Shown piece by piece: positions 13,741 to 26,725 of a stretch of 64,000 nucleotides of DNA. The stretch lies in assembly GCA_958298945.1 (NCBI GenBank), contig OY282608.1:66807773-66871772 (forward strand), written 5' to 3'. This DNA comes from Atherix ibis (taxonomy: Eukaryota > Arthropoda > Insecta > Diptera > Athericidae). Positions within the stretch are counted from its first letter, which is position 1, and every line of letters begins with the position of its first letter. A program made the position numbers and the translations under genes. Under the pieces are notes generated by a model that did not search any database, was not told where the DNA came from, and was given only the letters and a program-made list of their open reading frames with translations.

Positions 13741-15349
13741 AACCAATAAACCAACAAACCAAAGAACCAACAAACTAACGAACCAACAAACCAACAAACC
13801 AACAAACCAACAAACCAACAAACGAACAAACCAACGAACCAACAAACCAACAAACCAACAAACCAACAAACCAAAGAACCAAAGAACCAAAGAACCAACA
13901 AACCAACAAACCAACAAACCAAAGAACCAACAAACCAAAGAACCAACAAACCAAAGAACCAACAAACCAACAAACCAACAAAGCAACAAACCAACAAACC
14001 AACAAACCAACAAACCAACAAACGACAAACAAACAAACCAACAAACCAACAAACCAACAAACCAACAAACCAACAAAGGAACAAACCAAAGAACCAACAA
14101 CCCAACAAACCAAAGAACCAACAAACCAAAGAACCAACAAACCAACAAACCAACAAACATACAAACCAAAAAACCAACAAACCAAAGAACCAATAAACCA
14201 AAGAACCAACAAACCAAAGAACCAACAAACCAACAAACCAACAAACCAAAGAACCAACAAACCAACGAACCAACAAACCAACAAACTAAAGAATCAACAA
14301 ACCAACAAACCAAAGAACCAACAAACCAAAGAACCAACAAACCAAACAACCAACAAACCAACAAACCAACAAACGAACAAACCAACAAACCAACAAACCA
14401 TCAAACCAACAAACCAACAAACGAACAAACCAACAAACGAACAAACCAACAAATAAGCAAACCAACAAACCAACAAACCAAAAAACCAACAAACCAACAA
14501 ACCAACAAAAGAACAAACCAACAAACAAAAGAACCAACAAACCAACGAACCAAGAAACCAACAAACCAAAAAACCAACAAACCAAAGAACCAAAGAACCA
14601 AAGAACCAACAAACGAACAAACCAACAAACAAACAAACCAACAAACCAACAAACCAACAAACCAACAAATCAACAAACCAACAAACCAACAAACAAACAA
14701 ACAAACAAGCCAACAAACCAACAAACGAACAAACCAACGAACCAACAAACCAACAAACCATCAAACCAACGAACCATCAAACCAAAGAACCAAAGAACCA
14801 ACAAACCAACAAACCAACAAACCAACAAACCAACAAACCAACAAACGAACAAACCAACAAACCAACAAACCAACAAACCAACAAATCAACAAACCAACAA
14901 ACAAACAAACCAACAAGCCAACAAAATAACAATCCAACAAACCAACAAACCAACAAACAAAAGAACTAACAAACCAACGAACCAACAAACCAACAAACTA
15001 ACAAATCAACAAAACAAAGAATCAACAAACCAAAGAACCAACAAACCAAAGAACCAACAAACCAACAAATCAACAAACTAACAAACCAACAAACCAACAA
15101 ACCAACAAACCAAAGAACCAACAAACCAACAAACCAACAAACCAACAAACCAAAGAACCAACAAACCAACAAACGAACAAACCAACAAACTAATAAACCA
15201 ACAAACCCACAAACCAACAAACAAAAGAACCAACAAAACAACGAACCAACAAACCAACAAACCAAAGAACCAACAAACCAAAGAACCAACAAACGAACAA
15301 ACCAACAAACCAACAAACCAACAAACCAACCAACCAACAAACCAAAGAA

Positions 15350-16517
15350 CCAGCAAACCAAAAACCAACAAAACCACAAACCAAGAACCCAACAAACCAA
15401 CGAACCAACAAACCAACAAACCAACAAATCAACAAACCAAAGAATCAACAAATCAAAGAACCAACAAACCAAAGAACCAACAAACTAACAAACCAACAAA
15501 CGAACAAACCAACGAACCAACAAACCAACGAACCAACACACCAACAAACCAACAAACCAAAGAACCAAAGAACCAAAGAACCAACAAACCAACAAACCAA
15601 CAAACCAACAAACCAACAAACTAAAGAACCAACAAACTAAAGAACCAACAAACCAAAGAACCAACAAACCAAAGAACCAGCAAACCAACAAACCAACAAA
15701 CCAACAAACCAAGAAACCAACAAACGAACAAACCAACAAACCAAAGAACCAACAAACCAACAAACCAATAAACGAAACAACGAAAAAACCAACAAACCAA
15801 CAAACCAAAGAGCCAACAAACCAACAAACCAAAGAACCAACAAACCAAAGAACGAACAAACCAACAAACCAACAAACCAACAAACCAACAAACCAACAAA
15901 CCAACAAACCAACAAACCAACAAACCAACAAACCAAAGAACCGACAAACCAAAGAACCAACAAACCAACAAACCAACAAACCAACGAACCACCAAACCAA
16001 AGAATCAACAAACCAACAAACCAACAAACCAACAAACCAACAAACCAACAAACCAACAAACCAAAGAACCAACAAACCAAAGAACTAACAAACCAACAAA
16101 CATACAAACCAACAAACATACAAACCAACAAACCAAAGAACCAACAAACCAAAGAACCAACAAGCGAACAACCCAACAAAACAAAAAAACCAACAGACCA
16201 AAGAACCAAGAAACCAACAAACCAACAAACCAACAAATCAACAAACTAACAAACCAACAAACCAACAAACCAACAAACCAAAGAACCAACAAACCAACAA
16301 ACCAACAAACCAACAAACCAAAGAACCAACAAACCAACAAACGAACAAACCAACAAACTAATAAACCAACAAACCCACAAACCAACAAACAAAAGAACCA
16401 ACAAAACAACGAACCAACAAACCAACAAACCAAAGAACCAACAAACCAAAGAACCAACAAACGAACAAACCAACAAACCAACAAACCAACAAACCAACCA
16501 ACCAACAAACCAAAGAA
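15350..16517 (+). repeat. Landmark module 5, first copy of a 1,168-bp duplication
   Basis: Landmarks are at 15,350, 15,766 and 16,162. CCCAAGAAATAAAC is missing, and the sequence runs directly into the lead-in of module 6. All three landmarks recur exactly 1,168 bp (146 units) later. This points to a tandem duplication that deleted the tail of the first copy. Confidence 0.88.
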
Positions 16518-17410
16518 CCAGCAAACCAAAAACCAACAAAACCACAAACCAAGAACCCAACAAACCAACGAACCAACAAACCAACAAACCAACAAATCAA
16601 CAAACCAAAGAATCAACAAATCAAAGAACCAACAAACCAAAGAACCAACAAACTAACAAACCAACAAACGAACAAACCAACGAACCAACAAACCAACGAA
16701 CCAACACACCAACAAACCAACAAACCAAAGAACCAAAGAACCAAAGAACCAACAAACCAACAAACCAACAAACCAACAAACCAACAAACTAAAGAACCAA
16801 CAAACTAAAGAACCAACAAACCAAAGAACCAACAAACCAAAGAACCAGCAAACCAACAAACCAACAAACCAACAACCCAAGAAACCAACAAACGAACAAA
16901 CCAACAAATCAAAGAACCAACAAACCAACAAACCAATAAACGAAACAACGAAAAAACCAACAAACCAACAAACCAAAGAGCCAACAAACCAACAAACCAA
17001 AGAACCAACAAACCAAAGAACGAACAAACCAACAAACCAACAAACCAACAAACCAACAAACCAACAAACCAACAAACCAACAAACCAACAAACCAACAAA
17101 CCAAAGAACCGACAAACCAAAGAACCAACAAACCAACAAACCAACAAACCAACGAACCACCAAACCAAAGAATCAACAAACCAACAAACCAACAAACCAA
17201 CAAACCAACAAACCAACAAACCAACAAACCAAAGAACCAACAAACCAAAGAACTAACAAACCAACAAACATACAAACCAACAAACATACAAACCAACAAA
17301 CCAAAGAACCAACAAACCAAAGAACCAACAAGCGAACAACCCAACAAAACAAAAAAACCAACAGACCAAAGAACCAAGAAACCAACAAACCAACAACCCA
17401 AGAAATAAAC
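16518..17410 (+). repeat. Landmark module 6, second copy of the 1,168-bp duplication
   Basis: A complete module with landmarks at 16,518, 16,934, 17,330 and 17,397. Spacings of 416 and 396 bp are identical to module 5. Both share two ACATACAAACC variants in a row and two CCGACAAA variants, which supports a recent duplication. Confidence 0.9.
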
Positions 17411-18206
17411 AAACCAACAAACTAACAAACCAACAAACCAACAAACCAACAAACCTACAAACCAACGAACCAACAAACCAAAGAATCAACAAACCAAAGA
17501 ACTAACAAACCAACCAACCAACAAACCAACAATCCAACGAACCAACAAACCAACGAACCAACAAACCAACAAACCAACAAACCAACAAACTAACAAACCA
17601 ACAAACAAACAAACCAACAAACCAACAAACCAACAAACCAACAAACCAACAAACCAACAAACCAACAAACCAACAAACGAACAAGCCAACAAACCAACAA
17701 ACGAACAAACCAACGAACCAACAAACCAACAAACCATCAAACCAACGAACCATCAAACTAAAGAACCAAAGAACCAACAAACCAATAAACCAACAAACCA
17801 ACAAACCAACAAACGAACAAACCAACAAACCAACAAACCAACAAACCAACAAATCAACAAACCAACAAACCAACAAACCAACAAACCAACAAGCCAACAA
17901 AATAACAAACCAACAAACCAACAAACCAACAAACCAACAAACAAAAGAACTAACAAACCAACGAACCAACAAACCAACAAACTAACAAATCAACAAAACA
18001 AAGAATCAACAAACCAAAGAACCAACAAACCAAAGAACCAACAAACCAACAAATCAACAAACCAACAAACCAACAAACCAACAAACGAACAAACCAACGA
18101 ACCAACAAACCAACAAACCAACAAACCAAAGAACCAAAGAACCAAAGAACCAACAAACCAACAAACCAACAAACCAAAGAACCAACAAACCAAAGAACCA
18201 ACAAAC

Positions 18207-18900
18207 CAAAGAAGTAACAAACCAACAAACCAACAAACCAACAAACCAGCACACCAACAAACCAACAAACGAACAAACAAACAAACCAACAAACCCACAA
18301 ACCAACAAAGCAACAAACCAAAGAACCCACAACCCAACCAACCAAAGAACCAACAAACCAAAGAACCAACAAACCAACAAACCAACAAACCAACAAACCA
18401 ACAAACCAACAAACCAACAAACCAACAAACCAACAAACTAACAAACCAAAGAACCAACAAACCAAAGAACCAACAAACCAAAGAACCAACAAACCAACAA
18501 ACTAACAAACCAACGAACCAACAAACCAACGAACCAACAAACCAACAAACCAAAGAATCAACAAACCAACAAACCACCAAACCAACAAACCAAAGAACAA
18601 ACAAACCAAAGAACCAACAAACCAACGAACCAACAAACCAACAAACCGAAGAACCAACAATCGAACAAACCAACAAACCAACAAACCAACAAACCAAGAA
18701 ACCAACAAACCAACAAACGAACAAACCAACAAACCAACAAACCAAAGAACCAACAAACCAAAGAACCAACAAACCAACAAACCAACAAACCAACAAACCA
18801 ACAAACCAACAAACCAACAAACCAACAAACCAACAAACCAACAAACCAACAAACTAACTAAACAACAAACCAACAAACCAACAAACCAACAAACCAAAGA
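18207..18900 (+). repeat. GTAAC-type block, fifth copy
   Basis: CAAAGAAGTAAC at 18,207 is the last of five copies (14, 2,541, 6,981, 12,058 and 18,207). It is followed by the CCCACAACCCAACC variant, CAACAATCGAAC at about 18,656 and CTAACTAAACAAC at 18,854, the same order as at 14-909 and 2,541-3,204. The GGACC cluster is absent here, so this copy belongs to the older, simpler form of the block. Confidence 0.82.
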
Positions 18901-19430
18901 ATGAACAAACCAAAGAACCAACAAACCAAAGAACCAACAAACCAAACAACCAACAAACCAACAAACCAACAAACTAACAAACCAACAAACCAACAAACCA
19001 ACAAACCAACAAACCAACAAACCAACAAACCAACAAACCAACAAACCAACAAACGAACAAACCAACAAACGAACAAACCAACGAACCAACAAACCAACAA
19101 ACCAAAAAAACAACGAACCATCAAACCAAAGAACCAAAGAACCAACAAAACAACAAACCAACAAACCAACAAACCAACAAACCAACAAACCAACAAACCA
19201 ACAAACCAACAAAAGAACAAACCAACAAACCAAAGAACCAACAAACCAAAGAACCAACACACCAAAGAACCAACAAACCAAAGTACTAACAAACCAACGA
19301 ACCAACAAACCAACAAACCAAACAACCAACAAACCAAAGAACCAACAAACGAACAACCCAAAAAAACCAACAAACCAAAGAACCAAGAAACCAACAAACC
19401 AACGAACCAACGAACCAACAAACCAAAGAA

Positions 19431-20197
19431 TCAACAAACCAAAGAACCAACAAACCAACAAACCAGCAAACCAACAATCCAACGAACCAACAAACCAACA
19501 AACCAACAAACCAACAAACTAACAAACCAACAAACCAACAAACCAACAAAACAACAAACCAACAAATCAACAAACCAACAAACCAACAAACAAACAAACG
19601 AACAAGCCAACAAACCAACAAACGAACAAACCAACGAACCAACAAACCAACAAACCATCAAACCAACGAACCATCAAACCAAAGAACCAAAGAACCAACA
19701 AACCAACAAACCAACAAACCAACGAACCATCAAACCAAAGAACCAAAGAACCAACAAACCAACAAACCAACAAACCAACAAACCAACAAACAAACAAACC
19801 AACAAACCAACAAACCAACAAACCAACAAATCAACAAACCAACAAACCAACAAACCAACAAACGAACAAGCCAACAAACCAACAAACGAACAAACCAACA
19901 AACCAACAAACCAACAAACCAACAAACCAACAAACCAACGAACCAACGAACCAACAAACCAAAGAATCAACAAACCAAAGAACCAACAAACCAACAAACC
20001 AGCAAACCAACAATCCAACGAACCAACAAACCAACAAACCAACAAACCAACAAACTAACAAACCAACAAACCAACAAACCAACAAAACAACAAACCAACA
20101 AATCAACAAACCAACAAACCAACAAACAAACAAACGAACAAGCCAACAAACCAACAAACGAACAAACCAACGAACCAACAAACCAACAAACCATCAA
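19431..20197 (+). repeat. 536-bp tandem duplication
   Basis: The variant pattern of 19,431-19,661 recurs unchanged at 19,967-20,197, an offset of 536 bp (67 units). Both include CCAGCAAACCAACAATCC and CCAACAAAACAAC. The exact multiple of 8 fits unequal exchange in register. Confidence 0.82.
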
Positions 20198-20790
20198 ACC
20201 AACGAACCATCAAACCAAAGAACCAAAGAACCAATAAACCAACAAACCAACAAACCAACAAACCAACAAACGAACAAACCAACAAACCAACAAACCAACA
20301 AACCAACAAACCAACAAATCAACAAACCAACAAACCAACAAACCAACAAACCAACAAGCCAACAAAATAACAAACCAACAAACCAACAAACCAACAAACA
20401 AAAGAACTAACAAACCAACGAACCAACAAACCAACAAACTAACAAATCAACAAAACAAAGAATCAACAAACCAAAGAACCAACAAACCAAAGAACCAACA
20501 AACCAACAAATCAACAAACCAACAAACCAACAAACCAACAAACCAACAAACCAAAGAACCAACAAACCAACAAACCAACAAACCAACAAACCAAAGAACC
20601 AACAAACCAACAAACGAACAAACCAACAAACTAATAAACCAACAAACCAACAAACCAACAAACAAAAGAACCAACAAAACAACGAACCAACAAACCAACA
20701 AACCAAAGAACCAACAAACCAAAGAACCAACAAACGAACAAACCAACAAACCAACAAACCAACAAACCAACCAACCAACAAACCAAAGAA

Positions 20791-22046
20791 CCAGCAAACC
20801 AAAAACCAACAAACCAACAAACCAAAGAACCAGCAAACCAAAAACCAACAAACCCACAAACCAAGAACCCAACAAACCAACGAACCAACAAACCAACAAA
20901 CCAACAAATCAACAAACCAAAGAATCAACAAATCAAACAAAGAACCAACAAACCAAAGAACCAACAAACTAACAAACCAACAAACGAACAAACCAACGAA
21001 CCAACAAACCAACGAACCAACACACCAACAAACCAACACACCAAAGAACCAAAGAACCAAAGAACCAACAAACCAACAAACCAACAAACCAACAAACTAA
21101 AGAACCAACAAACTAAAGAACCAACAAACCGAAGAACCAACAAACCAAAGAACCAGCAAACCAACAAACCAACAAACCAACAAACCAAGAAACCAACAAA
21201 CGAACAAACGAACAAACCAACAAACCAAAGAACCAACAAACCAACAAACCAATAAACGAAACAACGAAAAAACCAACAAACCAACAAACCAAAGAGCCAA
21301 CAAACCAATAAACCAAAGAACCAACAAACCAAAGAACGAACAAACCAACAAACCAACAAACCAACAAACCAACAAACCAAAGAACCAACAAACCAAAGAA
21401 CCAACAAACCAACAAACCAACAAACCAACGAACCACCAAACCAAAGAATCAACAAACCAACAAACCAACAAACCAACAAACCAACAAACCAACAAACCAA
21501 CAAACCAACAAACCAAAGAACCAACAAACCAAAGAACTAACAAACCAACAAACATACAAACCAACAAACCAACAAACCAACAAACCAAAGAACCAACAAA
21601 CCAAAGAACTAACAAACCAAAGAACCAACAAACCAACAAACCAATAAACGAAACAACGAAAAAACCAACAAACCAACAAACCAACAAACCAAAGAGCCAA
21701 CAAACCAATAAACCAAAGAACCAACAAACCAAAGAACGAACAAACCAACAAACCAACAAACCAACAAACCAACAAACCAACAAACCAACAAACCAAAGAA
21801 CCAACAAACCAAAGAACCAACAAACCAACAAACCAACAAACCAACGAACCACCAAACCAAAGAATCAACAAACCAACAAACCAACAAACCAACAAACCAA
21901 CAAACCAACAAACAAACAAACCAACAAACTAACAAACCAAAGAATCAACAAACCAAAGAACCAACAAGCGAACAACCCAACAAAACAAAAAAACCAACAG
22001 ACCAAAGAACCAAGAAACCAACAAACCAACAACCCAAGAAATAAAC
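20791..22046 (+). repeat. Landmark module 7, with two internal duplications
   Basis: The first landmark occurs twice, at 20,791 and 20,830 (39 bp apart). The second also occurs twice, at 21,250 and 21,642 (392 bp, 49 units apart). AAGCGAACAACCC at 21,966 and CCCAAGAAATAAAC at 22,033 are single. The second CAATAAACGAAACAACG copy has one extra 8-bp unit before CCAAAGAGCC. Confidence 0.87.
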
Positions 22047-22963
22047 AAACCAACAAACTAACAAACCAACAAACCAACAAACCAACAAACCAACAAACCA
22101 ACGAACCAACAAACCAAAGAATCAACAAACCAAAGAACTAACAAACCAACAAACCAACAAACCAACAATCCAACGAACCAACAAACCAAAGAACCAACAA
22201 ACCAACAAACCAACAAACCAACAAACTAACAAACCAACAAACAAACAAACCAACAAACCAACAAACCAACAAATCAACAAACCAACAAACCAACAAACAA
22301 ACAAACGAACAAGCCAACAAACCAACAAACGAACAAACCAACGAACCAACAAACCAACAAACCATCAAACCAACGAACCATCAAACCAAAGAACCAAAGA
22401 AACAACAAACCAACAAACCAACAAACCAACAAACCAACAAACGAACAAATCAACAAACCAACAAACCAACAAACCAACAAATCAGCAAACCAACAAACCA
22501 ACAAACCAACAAACCAACAAGCCAGCAAAATAACAAACCAACAAACCAACAAACCAACAAACAAAAGAACTAACAAACCAACGAACCAACAAACCAACAA
22601 ACTAACAAATCAACAAAACAAAGAATCAACAAACCAAAGAACCAACAAACCAAAGAACCAACAAATCAACAAACCAACAAACCAACAAACCAACAAACCA
22701 ACAAACCAAAGAACCAACAAACCAAAAAACCAACAAACCAACAAACCAACAAACCAAAGAACCAACAAACCAACAAACAAACAAACCAACAAACTAATAA
22801 ACCAACAAACCAACAAACCAACAAACAAAAGAGCCAACAAAACAACGAACCAACAAACCAACAAACCAAAGAACCAACAAACCAAAGAACCAACAAACGA
22901 ACAAACCAACAAACCAACAAACCAACAAACCAACCAACCAACAAACCAAAGAACCAGCAAACC

Positions 22964-23819
22964 AAAAACCAACAAACCCACAAACCAAGAACCCAACAAA
23001 CCAACGAACCAACAAACCAACAAATCAACAAACCAAAGAATCAACAAATCAAAGAACCAACAAACCAAAGAACCAACAAACTAACAAACCAACAAACGAA
23101 CAAACCAACGAACCAACAAACCAACGAACCAACACACCAACAAACCAACAAACCAAAGAACCAAAGAACCAAAGAACCAACAAACCAACAAACCAACAAA
23201 CCAACAAACCAACAAACCAACAAACCAACTAAAGAAACAACAAACTAAAGAACCAACAAACCAAAGAATCAACAAACCAAAGAACCAGCAAACCAACAAA
23301 CCAACAAACCAACAAACCAAGAAACCAACAAACGAACAAACGAACAAACCAACAAACCAAAGAACCAACAAACCAACAAACCAATAAACGAAACAACGAA
23401 AAAACCAACAAACCAACAAACCAAAGAGCCAACAAACCAACAAACCAAAGAACCAACAAACCAAAGAACGAACAAACCAACAAACCAACAAACCAACAAA
23501 CCAACAAACCAACAAACCAACAAACCAACAAACCAAAGAACCAACAAACCAAAGAACCAACAAACCAACAAACCAACAAACCAACGAACCACCAAACTAA
23601 AGAATCAACAAACCAACAAACCAACAAACCAACAAACCAACAAACCAACAAACCAACAAACCAACAAACCAAAGAACCAACAAACCAAAGAACTAACAAA
23701 CCAACGAACATACAAACCAACAAACCAAAGAACCAACAAGCGAACAACCCAACAAAACAAAAAAACCAACAGACCAAAGATCCAAAAAAACCAACAAACC
23801 AACAACCCAAGAAATAAAC
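22964..23819 (+). repeat. Landmark module 8
   Basis: A complete module with landmarks at 22,964, 23,382, 23,738 and 23,806. Before the last landmark it reads GATCCAAAAAAACC where other copies have GAACCAAGAAACC, a private change. Confidence 0.87.
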
Positions 23820-24838
23820 AAACCAACAAACTAACAAACCAACAAACCAACAAACCAACAAACCTACAAACCAACGAACCAACAAACCAAAGAATCAACA
23901 AACCAAAGAACTAACAAACCAACAAACCAACAAACCAACAATCCAACGACCCAACAAACCAAAGAACCAACAAACCAACAAACCAACAAACCAACAAACT
24001 AACAAACCAACAAACAAACAAACCAACAAACCAACAAACCAACAAACCAACAAACCAACAAACCAACAAATCAACAAACCAACAAACCAACAAACGAACA
24101 AGCCAACAAACCAACAAACGAACAAACCAACGAACCAACAAACCAACAAACCATCAAACCAACGAACCATCAAACCAAAGAACCAAAGAACCAACAAACC
24201 AACAAACCAACAAACTAACAAACCAACAAACAAACAAACCAACAAACCAACAAACCAACAAACCAACAAATCAACAAACCAACAAACCAACAAACAAACA
24301 AACGAACAAGCCAACAAACCAACAAACGAACAAACCAACGAACCAACAAACCAACAAACCATCAAACCAACGAACCATCAAACCAAAGAAGCAAAGAACC
24401 AACAAACCAACAAACCAACAAACCAACAAAATAACAAACCAACAAACCAACAAACAAAAGAACTAACAAACCAACGAACCAACAAACCAACAAACTAACA
24501 AATCAACAAAACAAAGAATCAACAAACCAAAGAACCAACAAACCAAAGAACCAACAAATCAACAAACCAACAAACCAACAAACCAACAAACCAACAAACC
24601 AAAGAACCAAAGAACCAACAAACCAACAAACCAACAAACCAAAGAACCAACAAACCAACAAACGAACAAACCAACAAACTAATAAACCAACAAACCAACA
24701 AACCAACAAACAAAAGAACCAACAAAACAACGAACCAACAAACCAACAAACCAAAGAACCAACAAACCAAAGAACCAACAAACGAAAAAACCAACAAACC
24801 AACAAACCAACAAACCAACCAACCAACAAACCAAAGAA

Positions 24839-25549
24839 CCAGCAAACCAAAAACCAACAAACCCACAAACCAAGAACCTAACAAACCAACGAACCAACAA
24901 ACCAACAAACCAACAAATCAACAAACCAAAGAATCAACAAATCAAAGAACCAACAAACCAAAGAACCAACAAACTAACAAACCAACAAACGAACAAACCA
25001 ACGAACCAACAAACCAACGAACCAACACACCAACAAACCAACAAACCAAAGAACCAACAAACTAAAGAACCAACAAACCAAAGAACCAACAAACCAAAGA
25101 ACCAGCAAACCAACAAACCAACAAACCAACAAACCAAGAAACCAACAAACGAACAAACGAATAAACCAACAAACCAAAGAACCAACAAACCAACAAACCA
25201 ATAAACGAAACAACGAAAAAACCAACAAACCAACAAACCAAAGAGCCAACAAACCAACAAACCAAAGAACCAACAAACCAACAAACCAACAAACCAACAA
25301 ACCAACAAACCAAAGAACCAAAGAACCAACAAACCAACAAACCAACAAACCAAAGAACCAACAAACCAACAAACGAACAAACCAACAAATTAATAAACCA
25401 ACAAACCAACAAACCAACAAACAAAAGAACCAACAAAACAACGAACCAACAAACCAACAAACCAAAGAACCAACAAACCAAAGAACCAACAAACGAAAAA
25501 ACCAACAAACCAACAAACCAACAAACCAACCAACCAACAAACCAAAGAA
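24839..25549 (+). repeat. Landmark module 9 (truncated), first copy of a 711-bp duplication
   Basis: Landmarks are at 24,839 and 25,199, only 360 bp apart. The later landmarks are missing, and the next module begins at 25,550. The lead-in 24,679-24,924 recurs at 25,390-25,635 (offset 711 bp), which shows a duplication that removed the tail of this copy. Confidence 0.86.
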
Positions 25550-26418
25550 CCAGCAAACCAAAAACCAACAAACCCACAAACCAAGAACCTAACAAACCAA
25601 CGAACCAACAAACCAACAAACCAACAAATCAACAAACCAAAGAATCAACAAATCAAAGAACCAACAAACCAAAGAACCAACAAACTAACAAACCAACAAA
25701 CGAACAAACCAACGAACCAACAAACCAACGAACCAACACACCAACAAACCAACAAACCAAAGAACCAAAGAACCAAAGAACCAACAAACCAACAAACCAA
25801 CAAACCAACAAACCAACAAACTAAAGAACCAACAAACTAAAGAACCAACAAACCAAAGAACCAACAAACCAAAGAACCAGCAAACCAACAAACCAACAAA
25901 CCAACAAACCAAGAAACCAACAAACGAACAAACGAATAAACCAACAAACCAAAGAACCAACAAACCAACAAACCAATAAACGAAACAACGAAAAAACCAA
26001 CAAACCAACAAACCAAAGAGCCAACAAACCAACAAACCAAAGAACCAACAAACCAAAGAACGAACAAACCAACAAACCAACAAACCAACAAACCAACAAA
26101 CCAACAAACCAACAAACCAACAAACCAAAGAACCAACAAACCAAAGAACCAACAAACCAACAAACCAACAAACCAACGAACCACCAAACCAAAGAATCAA
26201 CAAACCAACAAACCAACAAACCAACAAACCAACTAACCAACAAACCAACAAACCAAAGAACCAACAAACCAAAGAACTAACAAACCAACGAACATACAAA
26301 CCAACAAACCAAAGAACCAACAAACCAAAGAACCAACAAGCGAACAACCCAACAAAACAAAAAAACCAACAGACCAAAGAACCAAGAAACCAACAAACCA
26401 ACAACCCAAGAAATAAAC
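25550..26418 (+). repeat. Landmark module 10, last module of sub-array A
   Basis: A complete module with landmarks at 25,550, 25,974, 26,338 and 26,405. Spacings are 424, 364 and 67 bp. It lies less than 300 bp before the junction with sub-array B, so the A pattern is intact almost up to the breakpoint. Confidence 0.87.
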
Positions 26419-26684
26419 AAACCAACAAACTAACAAACCAACAAACCAACAAACCAACAAACCTACAAACCAACGAACCAACAAACCAAAGAATCAACAA
26501 ACCAAAGAACTAACAAACCAACAAACCAACAAACCAACAATCCAACGAACCAACAAACCAAAGAACCAACAAACCAACAAACCAACAAACCAACAAACTA
26601 ACAAACCAACAAACAAACAAACCAACAAACCAACAAACCAACAAACCAACAAATCAACAAACCAACAAACCAACAAACCAACAA

Positions 26685-26725
26685 ACGAACAAGCCAACAC
26701 AACAAACCAACAAACCAACAATCAA
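26685..26725. other. Junction between sub-arrays A and B
   Basis: The sequence follows the sub-array A pattern through AACGAACAAGCCAACA. The next bases are CAACAAACC instead of AACCAACAAACG, a 7-bp unit that breaks the phase near 26,697-26,703. Downstream CCAAAGAA never returns, and the first B landmark, CAGACAAACTAAC, appears at 26,818. The breakpoint is placed to within about 20 bases by comparison with A copies at 4,690, 9,839, 20,138 and 24,308. Confidence 0.75.

Larger units (their letters stand above)
9801..14900 (+). repeat. 5.1-kb superunit, copy 2
   Basis: This is the second copy of the superunit, with module 4 at 10,481, GTAAC at 12,058 and the GGACC cluster at 12,296-13,740. Compared with copy 1 it lost about 95 bp inside the cluster, since the spacing of the last two GGACC units is 205 bp instead of 300. 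The segment near 14,400-14,700 differs from 9,350-9,600, so the copies part towards the end. Confidence 0.8.
1..26697 (+). repeat. Sub-array A, CCAAAGAA-rich satellite
   Basis: This part interleaves the standard unit CCAACAAA with the two-base variant CCAAAGAA, often two or three in a row, plus many CCAACGAA units. The last CCAAAGAA I find is at 26,558-26,565. Private landmarks recur in a fixed order: AAGCCAACAAAATAAC, AAATCAACAAAACAAAG, then a GTAAC-type or CCAGCAAACCAAAAACC-type block, CAATAAACGAAACAACG, AAGCGAACAACCC and CCCAAGAAATAAAC. The landmarks define a higher-order repeat whose copies differ mainly by whole 8-bp units. The left end is outside the window. Confidence 0.93.

Noticed and set aside
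18901..20058. Forward open frame of 385 codons beginning with ATG, an NKPTNQQT Gln/Asn-rich protein
   Set aside because: The ATG comes from a one-base AAATGAAC or GAATGAAC variant, and the body is the frame-independent repeat peptide. The same applies to the forward frames at 76-759, 2,603-3,211, 34,506-35,468, 38,624-39,193, 47,875-48,378 and others.
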